Assembly (NCBI GenBank): GCA_024998565.1
Contig: JACOEM010000001.1
Coordinates: 518,485 to 582,484, forward strand
Direction of reading: 5' to 3'
From: Nitrospira sp.
Lineage (GTDB): Bacteria; Nitrospirota; Nitrospiria; Nitrospirales; Nitrospiraceae
Length of the DNA stretch: 64,000 bases
The notes beneath the pieces are model-generated. The model had not been told where the DNA came from, ran no database searches, and was given only the letters and a program-made list of their open reading frames with translations. Positions 25,574 through 34,421 of the stretch are shown here, in pieces (the first letter of the stretch is position 1; the number at the start of each line of letters is the position of its first letter). The translations under genes were made by a program, and so were the position numbers.

Positions 25574-26596
25574 ATGCCGTTACAACGCTACGGAGTACTT
25601 AAAGGCAAAGCCATTGGCGCCAAGAGAGAAACCGAGCCCAGGTCTCCACACTACCAAGTTCATATAGAGGCAGGAGCAGTCCAATATCGGATTGCGGTGA
25701 ATGTGAAATCCCAGCTCAGCCCGTCAGAACTGTTGTTTTTGGTCGACGACGATTTCCAGCACTCGATTGCGGCATCTCTGCAGGGGTTGGCCGTCGGATT
25801 CACCCTGTTGCAAAGTCAGCCCGGTGGGCCAGCGCTCGATTTTATTCGCGGCAATCTCTTCAATCGGTTGGATATGCGGCTCCTCCCTCCCAATCTGCCT
25901 GGTCCAAATAACGATTTGAGCGACCAGATAGAGCACTATGTTGCCCGCGCGATCCAGGAGCCGGATGCACTGATCTATGCGTTTGGCGAACGATGGGGCC
26001 CGGAGCAAGGTGTCCCCGACAAAGTATTTGGCTTCACTCCAGGCAACGGCATTCACGACATTCACATGAATCAGGGGAATGTTCCGCCCCATACCGGCGA
26101 TGACGGAGTCTGGCAAGATGGGGCCTTGATGTTTGAGTTTCCCGCTTCTCGCCAATGGGTGGCGGTCTTTCTCGCGTTTCAGTCACAAGCGTGGCATACC
26201 GATGACAACACCGGCCACACGAGTCCTGACGTGCCGAACCCAGGACCTGGGCCGCAGCCGAGTCCTACCGAGCCGGATCATCTCGTCCGAATTGTCGGCG
26301 CGCTGGTGAATCCCGTCGGTCCCGCGCCTGAACAGGAAACCGTTACGTTGCTCAACGCATCGCCGGCTTCGATTGATCTCGCAGGGTGGAAGATCGCCGA
26401 TCGACTGAAGAAGACCCACATCCTTTCCGGTGTCATCCACTCAGGAGCCACGCTCATGGTCACGTTGCCCCAGGACGTCCAGCTGGGAAACAAGGGCGGG
26501 ATCATTACCCTGTTGAACGACAAGGGTTTGAAGGTGGATGGCGTCTCCTATACCGCCCAGCAAGCGAAAAAAGAAGGATGGACCATCGTGTTCTAG
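25574..26596 (+). CDS. DUF2278 (YukJ-like) protein with C-terminal lamin-tail domain
   Basis: The 340-residue protein starts at the ATG at 25574, with GGAGGTG just upstream. Residues ~1-215 fit DUF2278/YukJ: YGVLKGKAIGAKRE, HYQVHIEAGAVQYRIAVNVKSQ, GNGIHDIHMNQGN and WQDGALMFEFP. A proline-rich linker (NPGPGPQPSPTEPD) leads to a C-terminal lamin-tail-like beta domain (~235-340) with VTLLNASPASIDLAGWKIAD. Such proteins are often associated with nucleases or phage/envelope structures, and the function is unknown. It lies in the accessory island after the amine-oxidase-like gene and is followed by a terminator-like palindrome. Confidence 0.85.
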   Translation: MPLQRYGVLKGKAIGAKRETEPRSPHYQVHIEAGAVQYRIAVNVKSQLSPSELLFLVDDDFQHSIAASLQGLAVGFTLLQSQPGGPALDFIRGNLFNRLDMRLLPPNLPGPNNDLSDQIEHYVARAIQEPDALIYAFGERWGPEQGVPDKVFGFTPGNGIHDIHMNQGNVPPHTGDDGVWQDGALMFEFPASRQWVAVFLAFQSQAWHTDDNTGHTSPDVPNPGPGPQPSPTEPDHLVRIVGALVNPVGPAPEQETVTLLNASPASIDLAGWKIADRLKKTHILSGVIHSGATLMVTLPQDVQLGNKGGIITLLNDKGLKVDGVSYTAQQAKKEGWTIVF

Positions 26597-26946
26597 CGCG
26601 CATTATTCATGAACGCTTCTGCTGTAATCGTGGATTCGCAGCTGTGACAAGCCTGAAGAATCAAGGCGGGGTCAGAGTGTAGGGGAATAAAAGGGGTCAG
26701 ACCCCTTATTTTTTCCCTCCACAAGCTGTCACAGTTCTCAGTACATATTCCTACAGACGGAGTGCCTGCGAGCGGTGGCGCAGTGCTCGGCTATCGCGCG
26801 CAAGTTGCGTCGAACGATAGAAGGTGATACATGAATAAATAAGACGACCGAGTTCTATTGTACTTTGACAAATGCAAGAGCTGACGTATCTCTTGAGTAA
26901 GTGGTGAGCATCGCGATGCTGCGCGTGAGTCGAGGGTAGTGTCGTG
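26597..26946. other. 350-bp gap upstream of the Ehr-type complex genes
   Basis: It contains one terminator-like copy of the dispersed palindrome (26685-26712) and, at about 26745, a CATATTCCTACAGACGG stretch resembling sequence near 19715. No gene or tRNA is recognised. The promoter of the downstream complex operon should lie here but is not clear. Confidence 0.5.
26685..26712 (+). terminator. Terminator-like copy 4 of the dispersed palindrome
   Basis: AAGGGGTC-A-GACCCCTT is perfect and followed by ATTTTTT, so this copy can act as an intrinsic terminator for the DUF2278 gene on the plus strand. It shares the GAATAA flank with the other copies. Confidence 0.7.
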
Positions 26947-28971
26947 ATGACCGCCCTCCTGAGCGTTCTTCTCGTCTGGTACCTCCTGGGGGGGCTGCTG
27001 CCCCTCTGCACAACACGTCCACATCTTCAGAATCTTTTTGCCCATGGCTGTGCGGCTGCCGCGGGCGTCGTCGGTATTGTGCTGGGTGTTGCGGGGCTCC
27101 TCTCAACGGCTCCTCTGACTCTCTCGCTTGCGTCCAACATTCCCCATCTGATCTTCGCAATCCGTCTGGACCCGCTGGCGGCGTTCTTCGTGCTGACCAT
27201 CTCGCTGGTGGGGGTGGCGGCGTCCATCTACGCGTCCGGCTACGTCAAGGAGTTTTCGGGCCGGGTCTCGGTGGGATTGTTGGGCTCCCTTCTCAACGGG
27301 TTTTTGCTCTCCATGACCCTGGTGGTTCTGGCCGATAACGGGTTCTTCTTCCTGATCCTCTGGGAAGTCATGTCCCTGCTGTCCTATGTGCTGGTTGTGA
27401 CGGAGCACGAGAAGCCCGGCGTCCGCGAGGCCGGGTTGTTCTATCTCATCATGACGCACGTCGGCACCGCGTTTATCATCATCACGTTTTTAATCTTTTT
27501 CCAGGAAACCGGCGCCTTCTCCTTCGAGGCGTTTCGCCACCCCGACCAGCAGCTTCCGGAGGGATTACGATCGATCGCGTTTTTCACGGCCTTGATCGGC
27601 TTCGGCGCGAAGGCCGGTATCGTCCCGCTGCATGTGTGGCTGCCCTACGCGCACCCCGCCGCCCCCTCCCACATCTCGGCCCTGATGTCGGGGGTCATGA
27701 TCAAGACCGCCATCTACGGGTTGATCCGGGTCTACTTCGATTTCATGGGCGGGGAATTCCCCTGGTGGTGGGGCTTCACGTTGTTGGTCGCTGGCACGGT
27801 GTCGGCGCTTCTGGGTGTCATGTACGCCTTGATGGAACATGACCTGAAGAGTCTGCTCGCCTTTCACAGTGTGGAAAACATCGGCATCATTCTGTTGGGG
27901 ATCGGTGCAGGGATGATCTTCCATACCTATGGGTTACATGAATTGGCCGCACTGGGATTGCTGGCGGGCCTGTACCACACCATCAACCATGCGGCGTTCA
28001 AGGCGCTCTTGTTTCTAGGCGCCGGGGCGTTGCAGTTCGCCACCCATACGAGACACCTCGAGGAATACGGCGGCTTGCTCCGGCGCATGCCGTGGACGGG
28101 GGCGTTCTTCCTGGTCGGCGCCGTCTCCATCGCCGCGCTGCCGCCTACCAACGGGTTCGTCAGCGAGTGGCTGGTGTTTCAGAGTCTGTTTCTCAGCTTC
28201 CAACTGCCGACCCTCTTTCTCAAGTTGATGTTGCCGATTGCCGCCGCGATGTTGGCTCTCACGGGTGCGCTGGCGCTGGCCTGTTTTGCGAAGGCCTTCG
28301 GAATCTCGTTTCTGGCGCAGCCGCGCAGTACACATGCCCGCCATGCCAAGGAAGTCCCCCGGTCGATGCTGGCCGGGATGGGCTTCCTGGCAGGGCTCTG
28401 CGTCGTGCTGGGGCTGGCGCCCATGCTGGTCGTTCCGTTGCTGGATCGGGTGACGGCGCCATTGACCGGCGCGGCGATCAGTTCACAGGTGCTGGCGCTC
28501 GACGGCTGGGTGGTGGCGCCGGTGACGGTGGAATTCTCCAGCATCTCAACGCCGGTCCTGGCCATGCTTATGGTCGGGGCAGGGGCGTTGGGGCTGCTGA
28601 TGGCTCGACTCTGCGGGAAGGGGCTGCGCGCGCGCTACTACAAGACCTGGGGCTGCGGGCTGAATCTGACGCCTCGCATGGAATACACCGCAACCGGCTT
28701 CGCGCAACCGATCAAGCAGGTCTTTGAAACCATCTACCAGCCGACGGTGAAGCTGGAGCAGGAGTTTCTGGAGCAATCGAAGTACTTCATCAAGCACCAA
28801 CGGTTCGAGTCGCACATCGAGCCGGTCTTCGAGAAATACCTCTATCAGCCGGTCGTTGCCTTGATGCTGGCGACAGCCGACCGGCTGCGCATCATTCAGG
28901 CCGGCAGTCTCCATCTCTACCTCACCTACATTTTTGTGACGTTGGTGCTGTTGTTGTTGTGGGCGGGGTAG
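26947..28971 (+). CDS. hyfB: Hydrogenase-4-type membrane subunit HyfB-like (proton-translocating, NuoL/M/N family)
   Basis: The 674-residue protein has about 14 membrane segments of the Mrp/NuoL antiporter family. It shows FLLILWEVMSLLSYVLVV, FIIITFLIFF, FGAKAGIVPLHVWLPYAHPAAPSHISALMSGVMIK and EHDLKSLLAFHSVENIGIILLG. The lysine and glutamate residues in these segments are those linked to proton transfer. The start is the ATG at 26947 (a GTG directly before it is in frame). It is the first gene of the six-gene Ehr-type operon and probably pumps ions. Confidence 0.92.
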   Translation: MTALLSVLLVWYLLGGLLPLCTTRPHLQNLFAHGCAAAAGVVGIVLGVAGLLSTAPLTLSLASNIPHLIFAIRLDPLAAFFVLTISLVGVAASIYASGYVKEFSGRVSVGLLGSLLNGFLLSMTLVVLADNGFFFLILWEVMSLLSYVLVVTEHEKPGVREAGLFYLIMTHVGTAFIIITFLIFFQETGAFSFEAFRHPDQQLPEGLRSIAFFTALIGFGAKAGIVPLHVWLPYAHPAAPSHISALMSGVMIKTAIYGLIRVYFDFMGGEFPWWWGFTLLVAGTVSALLGVMYALMEHDLKSLLAFHSVENIGIILLGIGAGMIFHTYGLHELAALGLLAGLYHTINHAAFKALLFLGAGALQFATHTRHLEEYGGLLRRMPWTGAFFLVGAVSIAALPPTNGFVSEWLVFQSLFLSFQLPTLFLKLMLPIAAAMLALTGALALACFAKAFGISFLAQPRSTHARHAKEVPRSMLAGMGFLAGLCVVLGLAPMLVVPLLDRVTAPLTGAAISSQVLALDGWVVAPVTVEFSSISTPVLAMLMVGAGALGLLMARLCGKGLRARYYKTWGCGLNLTPRMEYTATGFAQPIKQVFETIYQPTVKLEQEFLEQSKYFIKHQRFESHIEPVFEKYLYQPVVALMLATADRLRIIQAGSLHLYLTYIFVTLVLLLLWAG

Positions 28972-29035
28972 GCCGAGGCAGCGGGCTGTGCGCATCGGTT
29001 GTGCCTGGTCGTTCGATCACTGAGTGACGGGAGCT

Positions 29036-29992
29036 ATGCAGTCGATCATCCACATCGTGCTGGTCATCGTTCAGCTGGCGCTGTTGTTGACCCTCTCTCC
29101 GTTTGTCGTCGGCCTGATCCGAAAAGTCAAAGCCCGTTTACAGTGTCGCCGTGGGGCGAGTCTGTTTCAGCCCTATGCCGATCTGGCCAAGCTGTTCCGG
29201 AAGCAGCCGGTCATCTCTTCGACGACCTCCTGGATTTTTACCGCGGCGCCCTACATCGTGTTTGCCTCGACCGTCGCAGCGGGGCTGTTGATGCCGGTGT
29301 TCGTGTCTCACACGCCGCTCAATTTCGCCGGGAATATCATTGCGCTCGTCTATCTGTTGGCGTTGGGGACGTTCTTTCTGATCCTGGCGGGGCTCGATGC
29401 AGGATCGGCATTCGGGGGAATGGGCAGCAGCCGCGAGGCAATTGTCGCAACGCTGGCAGAACCGGCCATGATGCTCTCGATCCTGTCCATTGCGCTGACG
29501 GCGGGCTCCACAAATTTGAGCACCATCGTTCATCAGTCCGCATTGATGGAAGGGGTCGTCGTGGCCCCACCTGCGCATTTGATGGCGCTGGCCGCGCTGT
29601 TCATCGTGACGCTGGCGGAAACCGGCCGTGTTCCGGTGGACAATCCGGCGACGCACCTGGAATTGACGATGATCCACGAGGCCATGCTGCTCGAGTATTC
29701 CGGGCGGTACCTGGCGTTGATGGAATGGGCGGCCGGCATCAAGTTGCTGGTGTTTCTGACGTTGATCGTGAATGTGTTTGCCCCCTGGGGCATCGCCACA
29801 AGCCCGGCGCCGTCGGCCATCGCCGTGGGTCTGCTGGTCTATCTTGGGAAAGTTGCGGCGCTGGCCATCGTGATCGGCGTGATCGAATCGATGTTCGCGA
29901 AGCTGCGATTGTTCCGGGTGCCGGAAATGCTGGGCGCCGCGTTCATCCTGTCGCTGCTCGCGCTGGTGTTTTTCTATACGTTGAAAGGATAA
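29036..29992 (+). CDS. hyfC: HyfC/NuoH-like membrane subunit
   Basis: The 318-residue protein starts at the ATG at 29036, with GGGAG upstream. It belongs to the complex I subunit 1/HyfC/HycD family, which anchors the hydrophilic arm to the membrane arm. Features are VGLIRKVKARLQCRRGASLFQPYADLAKLFRKQPVIS near the start and FIVTLAETGRVPVDNPATHLELTMIHEAMLLEYSGR in the middle. The latter carries the conserved acidic residues near the quinone/ion channel. About eight membrane helices are visible. It is encoded 64 bp after hyfB. Confidence 0.92.
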   Translation: MQSIIHIVLVIVQLALLLTLSPFVVGLIRKVKARLQCRRGASLFQPYADLAKLFRKQPVISSTTSWIFTAAPYIVFASTVAAGLLMPVFVSHTPLNFAGNIIALVYLLALGTFFLILAGLDAGSAFGGMGSSREAIVATLAEPAMMLSILSIALTAGSTNLSTIVHQSALMEGVVVAPPAHLMALAALFIVTLAETGRVPVDNPATHLELTMIHEAMLLEYSGRYLALMEWAAGIKLLVFLTLIVNVFAPWGIATSPAPSAIAVGLLVYLGKVAALAIVIGVIESMFAKLRLFRVPEMLGAAFILSLLALVFFYTLKG

Positions 29993-29996
29993 GGCG

Positions 29997-30662
29997 GTGC
30001 CGGCTTCCACCCACTTGGGCTCACAACTCGTCGATCTCTGCTCGGTCCTGCTGCTGCTCTGTTGTTTTGCGATCGTAGCGCAGCGTCGGCTGTCAGCCTG
30101 TGTGGATCTGTTCGCGCTGCAGTCCGCATTCCTGGCCGCGACCGCCGCGCTCGTCGCATTTCTGACCGGACATAAGCACATTTATTTCGCGGCGGCCCTG
30201 ACGATCGTCATCAAAGTGATCGTGCTGCCTCGCATTCTCCGGAAGGTCATCGAGCGTCTGAATGTCTCCCGTGAGCTGGGGATGAATGTCAACATTCCGG
30301 CGGGCCTGCTGATCTGCGGCACGTTGGTGATCATCGCCTTCTTTATCGCGCAGCCCATCATTCCGCTCGGCTACCTGCTGACGCGCGATTCTCTGGCCAT
30401 TGCGCTGGCCATTATTTTGATCGGATTTTTCACCATGATCGCCCGCCAGAAGGCGATCACGCAGATGGTCGGCTTTCTGGTCATGGAGAACGGATTATTC
30501 CTGGGCGCCACGGCGGCCGCGTACGGCATGCCGCTGATCGTTGAATTGGGCGTGTTCTTCGATGTGTTGGTGGCCGGGTTGATCGTCGGCATTTACACGC
30601 ATCGGCTGCAGGATACATTCGATAGCGTGGACACCAGCACGCTGACGGTGCTGAAGGAATGA
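29997..30662 (+). CDS. hyfE: HyfE-like membrane subunit
   Basis: The 221-residue protein starts at GTG 29997, 4 bp after the preceding stop. It has about six membrane helices and the HyfE pattern: CFAIVAQRRLSACVDLFALQSAFLA, KHIYFAAALTIVIKVIVLPRILRKVIERL and MVGFLVMENGLFLGATAA. The N-terminal half resembles NuoK. In hydrogenase 4 it is a membrane component of the proton path. It belongs to the same operon and is spaced 37 bp from the next gene. Confidence 0.88.
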   Translation: MPASTHLGSQLVDLCSVLLLLCCFAIVAQRRLSACVDLFALQSAFLAATAALVAFLTGHKHIYFAAALTIVIKVIVLPRILRKVIERLNVSRELGMNVNIPAGLLICGTLVIIAFFIAQPIIPLGYLLTRDSLAIALAIILIGFFTMIARQKAITQMVGFLVMENGLFLGATAAAYGMPLIVELGVFFDVLVAGLIVGIYTHRLQDTFDSVDTSTLTVLKE

Positions 30663-30699
30663 GCCGGTCGATGACGCATGACCTGCGAGCAGGTGCTGT

Positions 30700-32232
30700 A
30701 TGTGGTCGGTGATCGTCCTGCTGACAGGGCCGGTCCTTGCCGGTCTGCTCAGCCTGGTGATCCACCGTGCCCGGGTCCTGCACGTCGTGAACTTTTCCAC
30801 GATGCTGGGGTTGGCCGTGGCCGAGACGGCACTGACGAGGCAGGTGTTAGCCGAAGGGTCAGTGACGACACTGAGCGGTTTTGTCTACGTGGATGCGCTC
30901 TCGGACTTTATTCTGGTGATCATCACGGCCATCGGCCTGTCCTGTTCCCTCTACATGTGGTCCTACATGGACGATCGGGTCGCCCGGGGCATCATCGCGC
31001 AGAAGCGTCTCGGGCACTTCTTTTTCCTCTTCCACATGTTCCTGTTTGCGATGGTCGCCGCGACGGTGGCGAACAGTCTGGGCGTGCAGTGGGTGGCGCT
31101 GGAGGGGACCACCCTGGCAACAACCTTCTTGATCGCATTTTTCCGCAGGCGGGAGTCTCTGGAAGCCGGCTGGAAATATCTGATCCTCTGTTCGGTGGGC
31201 ATCGCCCTCGCGCTCTTCGGCGTGGTGCTCACCTATTACTCCTCTGTGCGGGTCCTTGGCGATGCGAGCTCGGCGCTCAATATCACCGCGCTGATCGGCG
31301 TGGCGAACCAGTTGGATCCCAATGTGCTCAAGCTGGCGTTTATTTTCATGCTCGTCGGGTACGGCACGAAGGTGGGTCTGGTTCCCATGCACACCTGGTT
31401 GCCCGATGCCTACAGTGAAGCGCCGGCGCCGATTGCGGCGATGTTGGCCGGGGTGTTGGAGACGGTGGCGGTCTACACGGTGTTGCGCAGCAAGGCGTTG
31501 GTGGACCAGGCGCTTCCCCCGGAGTTCACCGGCAATCTGCTGCTCACCTTCGGGCTGCTCTCGTTCATCGTGGCCTCCCTGTTCATCCTGATTCAGCACA
31601 ACTACAAGCGGCTGTTTGCCTATTCGAGTATCGAACATATGGGGCTGGCCATGATCGGCTTCGGCGTCGGCGGGATGATCGGCACCTTCGGGGGCCTCTT
31701 TCACCTGCTTAATCACGCCGTGGCCAAAGCGTTGGCCTTTTTCGTCGCGGGCAATATCCATCGGCGATTCGATACCCTGGAAATCGACGGGGTGCGAGGG
31801 CTGGCGCGTGCGCAGCCGATTACCGCCGTGGCGATTCTCGTGGCGGGGTGCGCGTTGGTCGGGCTACCGCCGTTCTCGCCGTTCGTCAGTGAGGTACTGG
31901 TCGTATCGGCGGTGGCCGCGCAAGACTTTTCCTCCGATACGATGCATGTCGGGCGATTTGTGACGATGACGATCTCGGATGAGATGCGCAGCCTCGGCAT
32001 CGTCGTGCTGTTTCTGTTTTTTGCCGTGGTGTTGTTCGGCGGGTTTATGGTTCGCGTCGGGGCCATGGTGTGGGGCACTCCTCCGGCCGGTATCGCTCAG
32101 GGGGAATCGTGGACCGCCGGCCATGTGCCGCTGATGATCATGATCGTCGCGTTGTTGGGGCTTGGATTCGTGCTTCCCGAGCCGATTCAGACGTTGCTGA
32201 CCAGGGCGGTCAACGTGATTGTGGTGAGGTGA
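30700..32232 (+). CDS. hyfF: HyfF-like proton-translocating membrane subunit (NuoN/L family)
   Basis: The 510-residue antiporter-family protein has FLFHMFLFAMVAATVANSLGVQWVALEGTTLATTFLIAFFRRRESLEAGWKYL, GYGTKVGLVPMHTWLPDAYSEAPAPIAAMLAGVLE and IQHNYKRLFAYSSIEHMGLAMIGFGVGG. The GLVPMHTWLPDAY lysine/histidine site is that of the ion channel. It has about 14 helices. It is the second antiporter-like subunit of the complex, 4 bp upstream of the large subunit. Confidence 0.92.
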   Translation: MWSVIVLLTGPVLAGLLSLVIHRARVLHVVNFSTMLGLAVAETALTRQVLAEGSVTTLSGFVYVDALSDFILVIITAIGLSCSLYMWSYMDDRVARGIIAQKRLGHFFFLFHMFLFAMVAATVANSLGVQWVALEGTTLATTFLIAFFRRRESLEAGWKYLILCSVGIALALFGVVLTYYSSVRVLGDASSALNITALIGVANQLDPNVLKLAFIFMLVGYGTKVGLVPMHTWLPDAYSEAPAPIAAMLAGVLETVAVYTVLRSKALVDQALPPEFTGNLLLTFGLLSFIVASLFILIQHNYKRLFAYSSIEHMGLAMIGFGVGGMIGTFGGLFHLLNHAVAKALAFFVAGNIHRRFDTLEIDGVRGLARAQPITAVAILVAGCALVGLPPFSPFVSEVLVVSAVAAQDFSSDTMHVGRFVTMTISDEMRSLGIVVLFLFFAVVLFGGFMVRVGAMVWGTPPAGIAQGESWTAGHVPLMIMIVALLGLGFVLPEPIQTLLTRAVNVIVVR

Positions 32233-32236
32233 TCGT

Positions 32237-33829
32237 ATGATCGACGCGCGACCGGCGGTTGAACAGGTGCAAGCGGCCTATACGCAGGCCATTACGGAGG
32301 TGCGCGCCGTTCACGGCGTGCCGTTGCTCAGGATGAAGAAGCAGGATCTGCCGACGGTCGCCCATTTTCTGCACACGAACCCGAATCTACGAGGGGCGCT
32401 GTCGCTGCTGTGGGCGGTCGATCATCGCCCTCGCGAAGCGCGCTACGAACTCTGTTACCTCTTCACGTTGGCGGAACGAAAAGACTGGCTGCTGCTCGCG
32501 ACGGATCTCCATGGAGAGGAACGGGAATTTCCGTCGATTACACCGCATCTCCATGCGGCAAAGTGGTACGAGCGGGAGATTCGGGATCTGTTCGGGCTGA
32601 TTCCGGTCGGCCATCCGGATCTGCGGCGGCTCGTTCGACATGAACATTGGCCGAAAGGGTCCCACCCGCTGAAAAAAGAGTTTCCCTGGGATCGGGTGTT
32701 AGGACGGGTGCAAGGGGAGTACGCCTTCCGGAAAATTCATGGTGAGGGGGTGTTTGAGGTGCCTGTAGGCCCGATCCATGCGGGCATCATTGAGCCGGGC
32801 CATTTCCGATTTTCGGTGGCCGGCGAGCCCATCATGCAGCTCGAAGTGCGCCATTTCTGGAAACATCGCGGCGTTGAGAAGTTGTTCGAGCAGCTTCAAT
32901 TGACGGAAGCGGTCCCGTTGTCGGAACGGGTCTCGGGCGATACGAGCGTCGGCCATAGCCTGGCCTATTGCCAGGCCGTCGAGATTTTGCAGGGCGTGGA
33001 GGTCTCGCCCCGTGCCCGATATCTGCGCACGCTGTTTCTGGAGCTGGAGCGGTTGCACAACCACATCGGGGACGTGGGAGCCATCTGCAATGATACCGCC
33101 TATGCCCTGGCCCATGCCCACTGCGGACGGATGAAAGAACAGCTCATGCAGCTCAACGATCGCCTGACTGGCTCGCGTTTTCTGCGCGGGGTCAATTGTG
33201 TCGGCGGAGTGTCGCTCGATCTCTCCGGCCTGCAGCTCGCGCAAGTGGAGGTCGAACTGAATGCGCTGGAGCAGGACTTCTCGGCGATTGAAAAGATTGT
33301 GTTCGCCAACGCGTCGCTCACGGAACGGCTGGAGAATACCGGCATCCTCACGGAGGGGATCGCCTGGGACCATGCGGTGATCGGTGTGGTCGGCCGGGCC
33401 TCCGGTATCGATCGGGACCTACGTCGCGACCGCCCCTTTGCCGCGTACGACGTGCTGCAGCCGACGGTCGCCCTCTACCGCTATGGCGATGTGCGCGCGA
33501 GGATGCGGGTGCGGCTGGATGAGATCCATGAATCGATCCGTCTCATTCGCGAGGTCCGCCGCGGTCTCCCGCTGGGCCGGCTCGTGTCCCGGCCGATGCA
33601 CCAACCGCAGCCCGGGGCATGGGCCCTGTCGGCGGTCGAAGGATGGCGAGGCGAAATTCTGTATATGGTCATGGCAGGAGAAGCAGGGCGGATTCATCGC
33701 TGCAAAGTGCGTGATCCCTCCTTCGTGAATTGGCCGGCGATCCAATGGGCGGCGCTCGGGAACGTCGTGCCGGACTTCCCGTTGATCAATAAGAGTTTCA
33801 ACTTGTCCTATGCAGGGAATGATCTGTGA
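32237..33829 (+). CDS. hyfG: Large subunit of Ehr-type complex (NuoCD/HyfG-like, no [NiFe] ligands)
   Basis: The 530-residue protein joins a NuoC-like N-terminus (~1-150, HAAKWYEREIRDLFGLIPVGHPDLR) to a NuoD/HycE-like C-terminus. In [NiFe] hydrogenases the two metal-binding pairs are RxCxxC and DPCxxC. Here the first site reads ERVSGDTSVGHS (residues 230-241, no cysteine) and the C-terminus reads NKSFNLSYAGNDL with no cysteine. The nickel site is therefore absent. This is the defining trait of energy-converting hydrogenase-related (Ehr) complexes. It probably couples an unknown electron transfer to ion movement. Confidence 0.9.
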   Translation: MIDARPAVEQVQAAYTQAITEVRAVHGVPLLRMKKQDLPTVAHFLHTNPNLRGALSLLWAVDHRPREARYELCYLFTLAERKDWLLLATDLHGEEREFPSITPHLHAAKWYEREIRDLFGLIPVGHPDLRRLVRHEHWPKGSHPLKKEFPWDRVLGRVQGEYAFRKIHGEGVFEVPVGPIHAGIIEPGHFRFSVAGEPIMQLEVRHFWKHRGVEKLFEQLQLTEAVPLSERVSGDTSVGHSLAYCQAVEILQGVEVSPRARYLRTLFLELERLHNHIGDVGAICNDTAYALAHAHCGRMKEQLMQLNDRLTGSRFLRGVNCVGGVSLDLSGLQLAQVEVELNALEQDFSAIEKIVFANASLTERLENTGILTEGIAWDHAVIGVVGRASGIDRDLRRDRPFAAYDVLQPTVALYRYGDVRARMRVRLDEIHESIRLIREVRRGLPLGRLVSRPMHQPQPGAWALSAVEGWRGEILYMVMAGEAGRIHRCKVRDPSFVNWPAIQWAALGNVVPDFPLINKSFNLSYAGNDL

Positions 33830-33899
33830 GAAACAAGCGTTGACCAATCCGCCGTAGTGCGGGAAGTGATCGCTGTTGGTCACTAACCGAGGAGGCCGC

Positions 33900-34421
33900 A
33901 TGTTTCGAATTCTCAAAAAAAGTCTTCAGACCGGCGTCGTCACGGGGCACCATCCTGCCGGCGCCGCACCGTCCGAGCCGGTCAGCCAGGACGCCGTCGA
34001 AAAGGCCAAGCCGTTCCGTCGCTCGCTGACGATCCGCGAAGTCGATACGGGTTCCTGCAACGCCTGCGAGATGGAAATGAATGCGCTGGCCAATCCGGTC
34101 TATGACGTGGAGCGGTTCGGGGTCCATATTGCTGCGTCGCCGCGTCATGCCGATGCGCTGGTCGTGACGGGACCGGTGACCGTCAATATGGAGCGTGCGT
34201 TGAAAGATGTCTACAAGGCGACAGCCGATCCTAAGATCGTCATCGCGTTGGGAGACTGTGCGGTGAATTGCGGCCTGTTCAAGGGAAGTTATGCGGTGAC
34301 GGGGCCGGTGGATCGGCATATCCCCGTCGATGTGCGTATCTCCGGTTGCCCCCCGCGCCCGGCAGAGATCCTGGCGGTGCTAGGAGGGTTACGTAAAAAT
34401 AAGGCGGATTCAGATCAGTAG
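33900..34421 (+). CDS. hyfI: Small iron-sulfur subunit of Ehr-type complex (NuoB/HyfI-like)
   Basis: The 173-residue protein starts at the ATG at 33900, with GAGGAGG upstream. It keeps the NuoB/HyfI [4Fe-4S] ligands: GSCNACEMEM (C53, C56), ALGDCAVNCG (C120) and ISGCPPRP (C150). The first ~35 residues form a short tail. It should carry electrons next to the large subunit. It is the last gene of the six-gene cluster. No separate ferredoxin subunit (HyfA/HyfH) is encoded in the window, so its electron partner is not obvious. Confidence 0.92.
   Translation: MFRILKKSLQTGVVTGHHPAGAAPSEPVSQDAVEKAKPFRRSLTIREVDTGSCNACEMEMNALANPVYDVERFGVHIAASPRHADALVVTGPVTVNMERALKDVYKATADPKIVIALGDCAVNCGLFKGSYAVTGPVDRHIPVDVRISGCPPRPAEILAVLGGLRKNKADSDQ

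Noticed and set aside
28999-30078. Plus-strand frame of 359 residues over hyfC
   Set aside because: It overlaps the NuoH-like gene in another frame, has no membrane helices where the true gene has eight, and shows no motif.
32237-33829. [NiFe] hydrogenase catalytic subunit
   Set aside because: The overall fold matches, but both nickel-binding cysteine pairs are absent, so an Ehr-type or other non-hydrogenase role is preferred.
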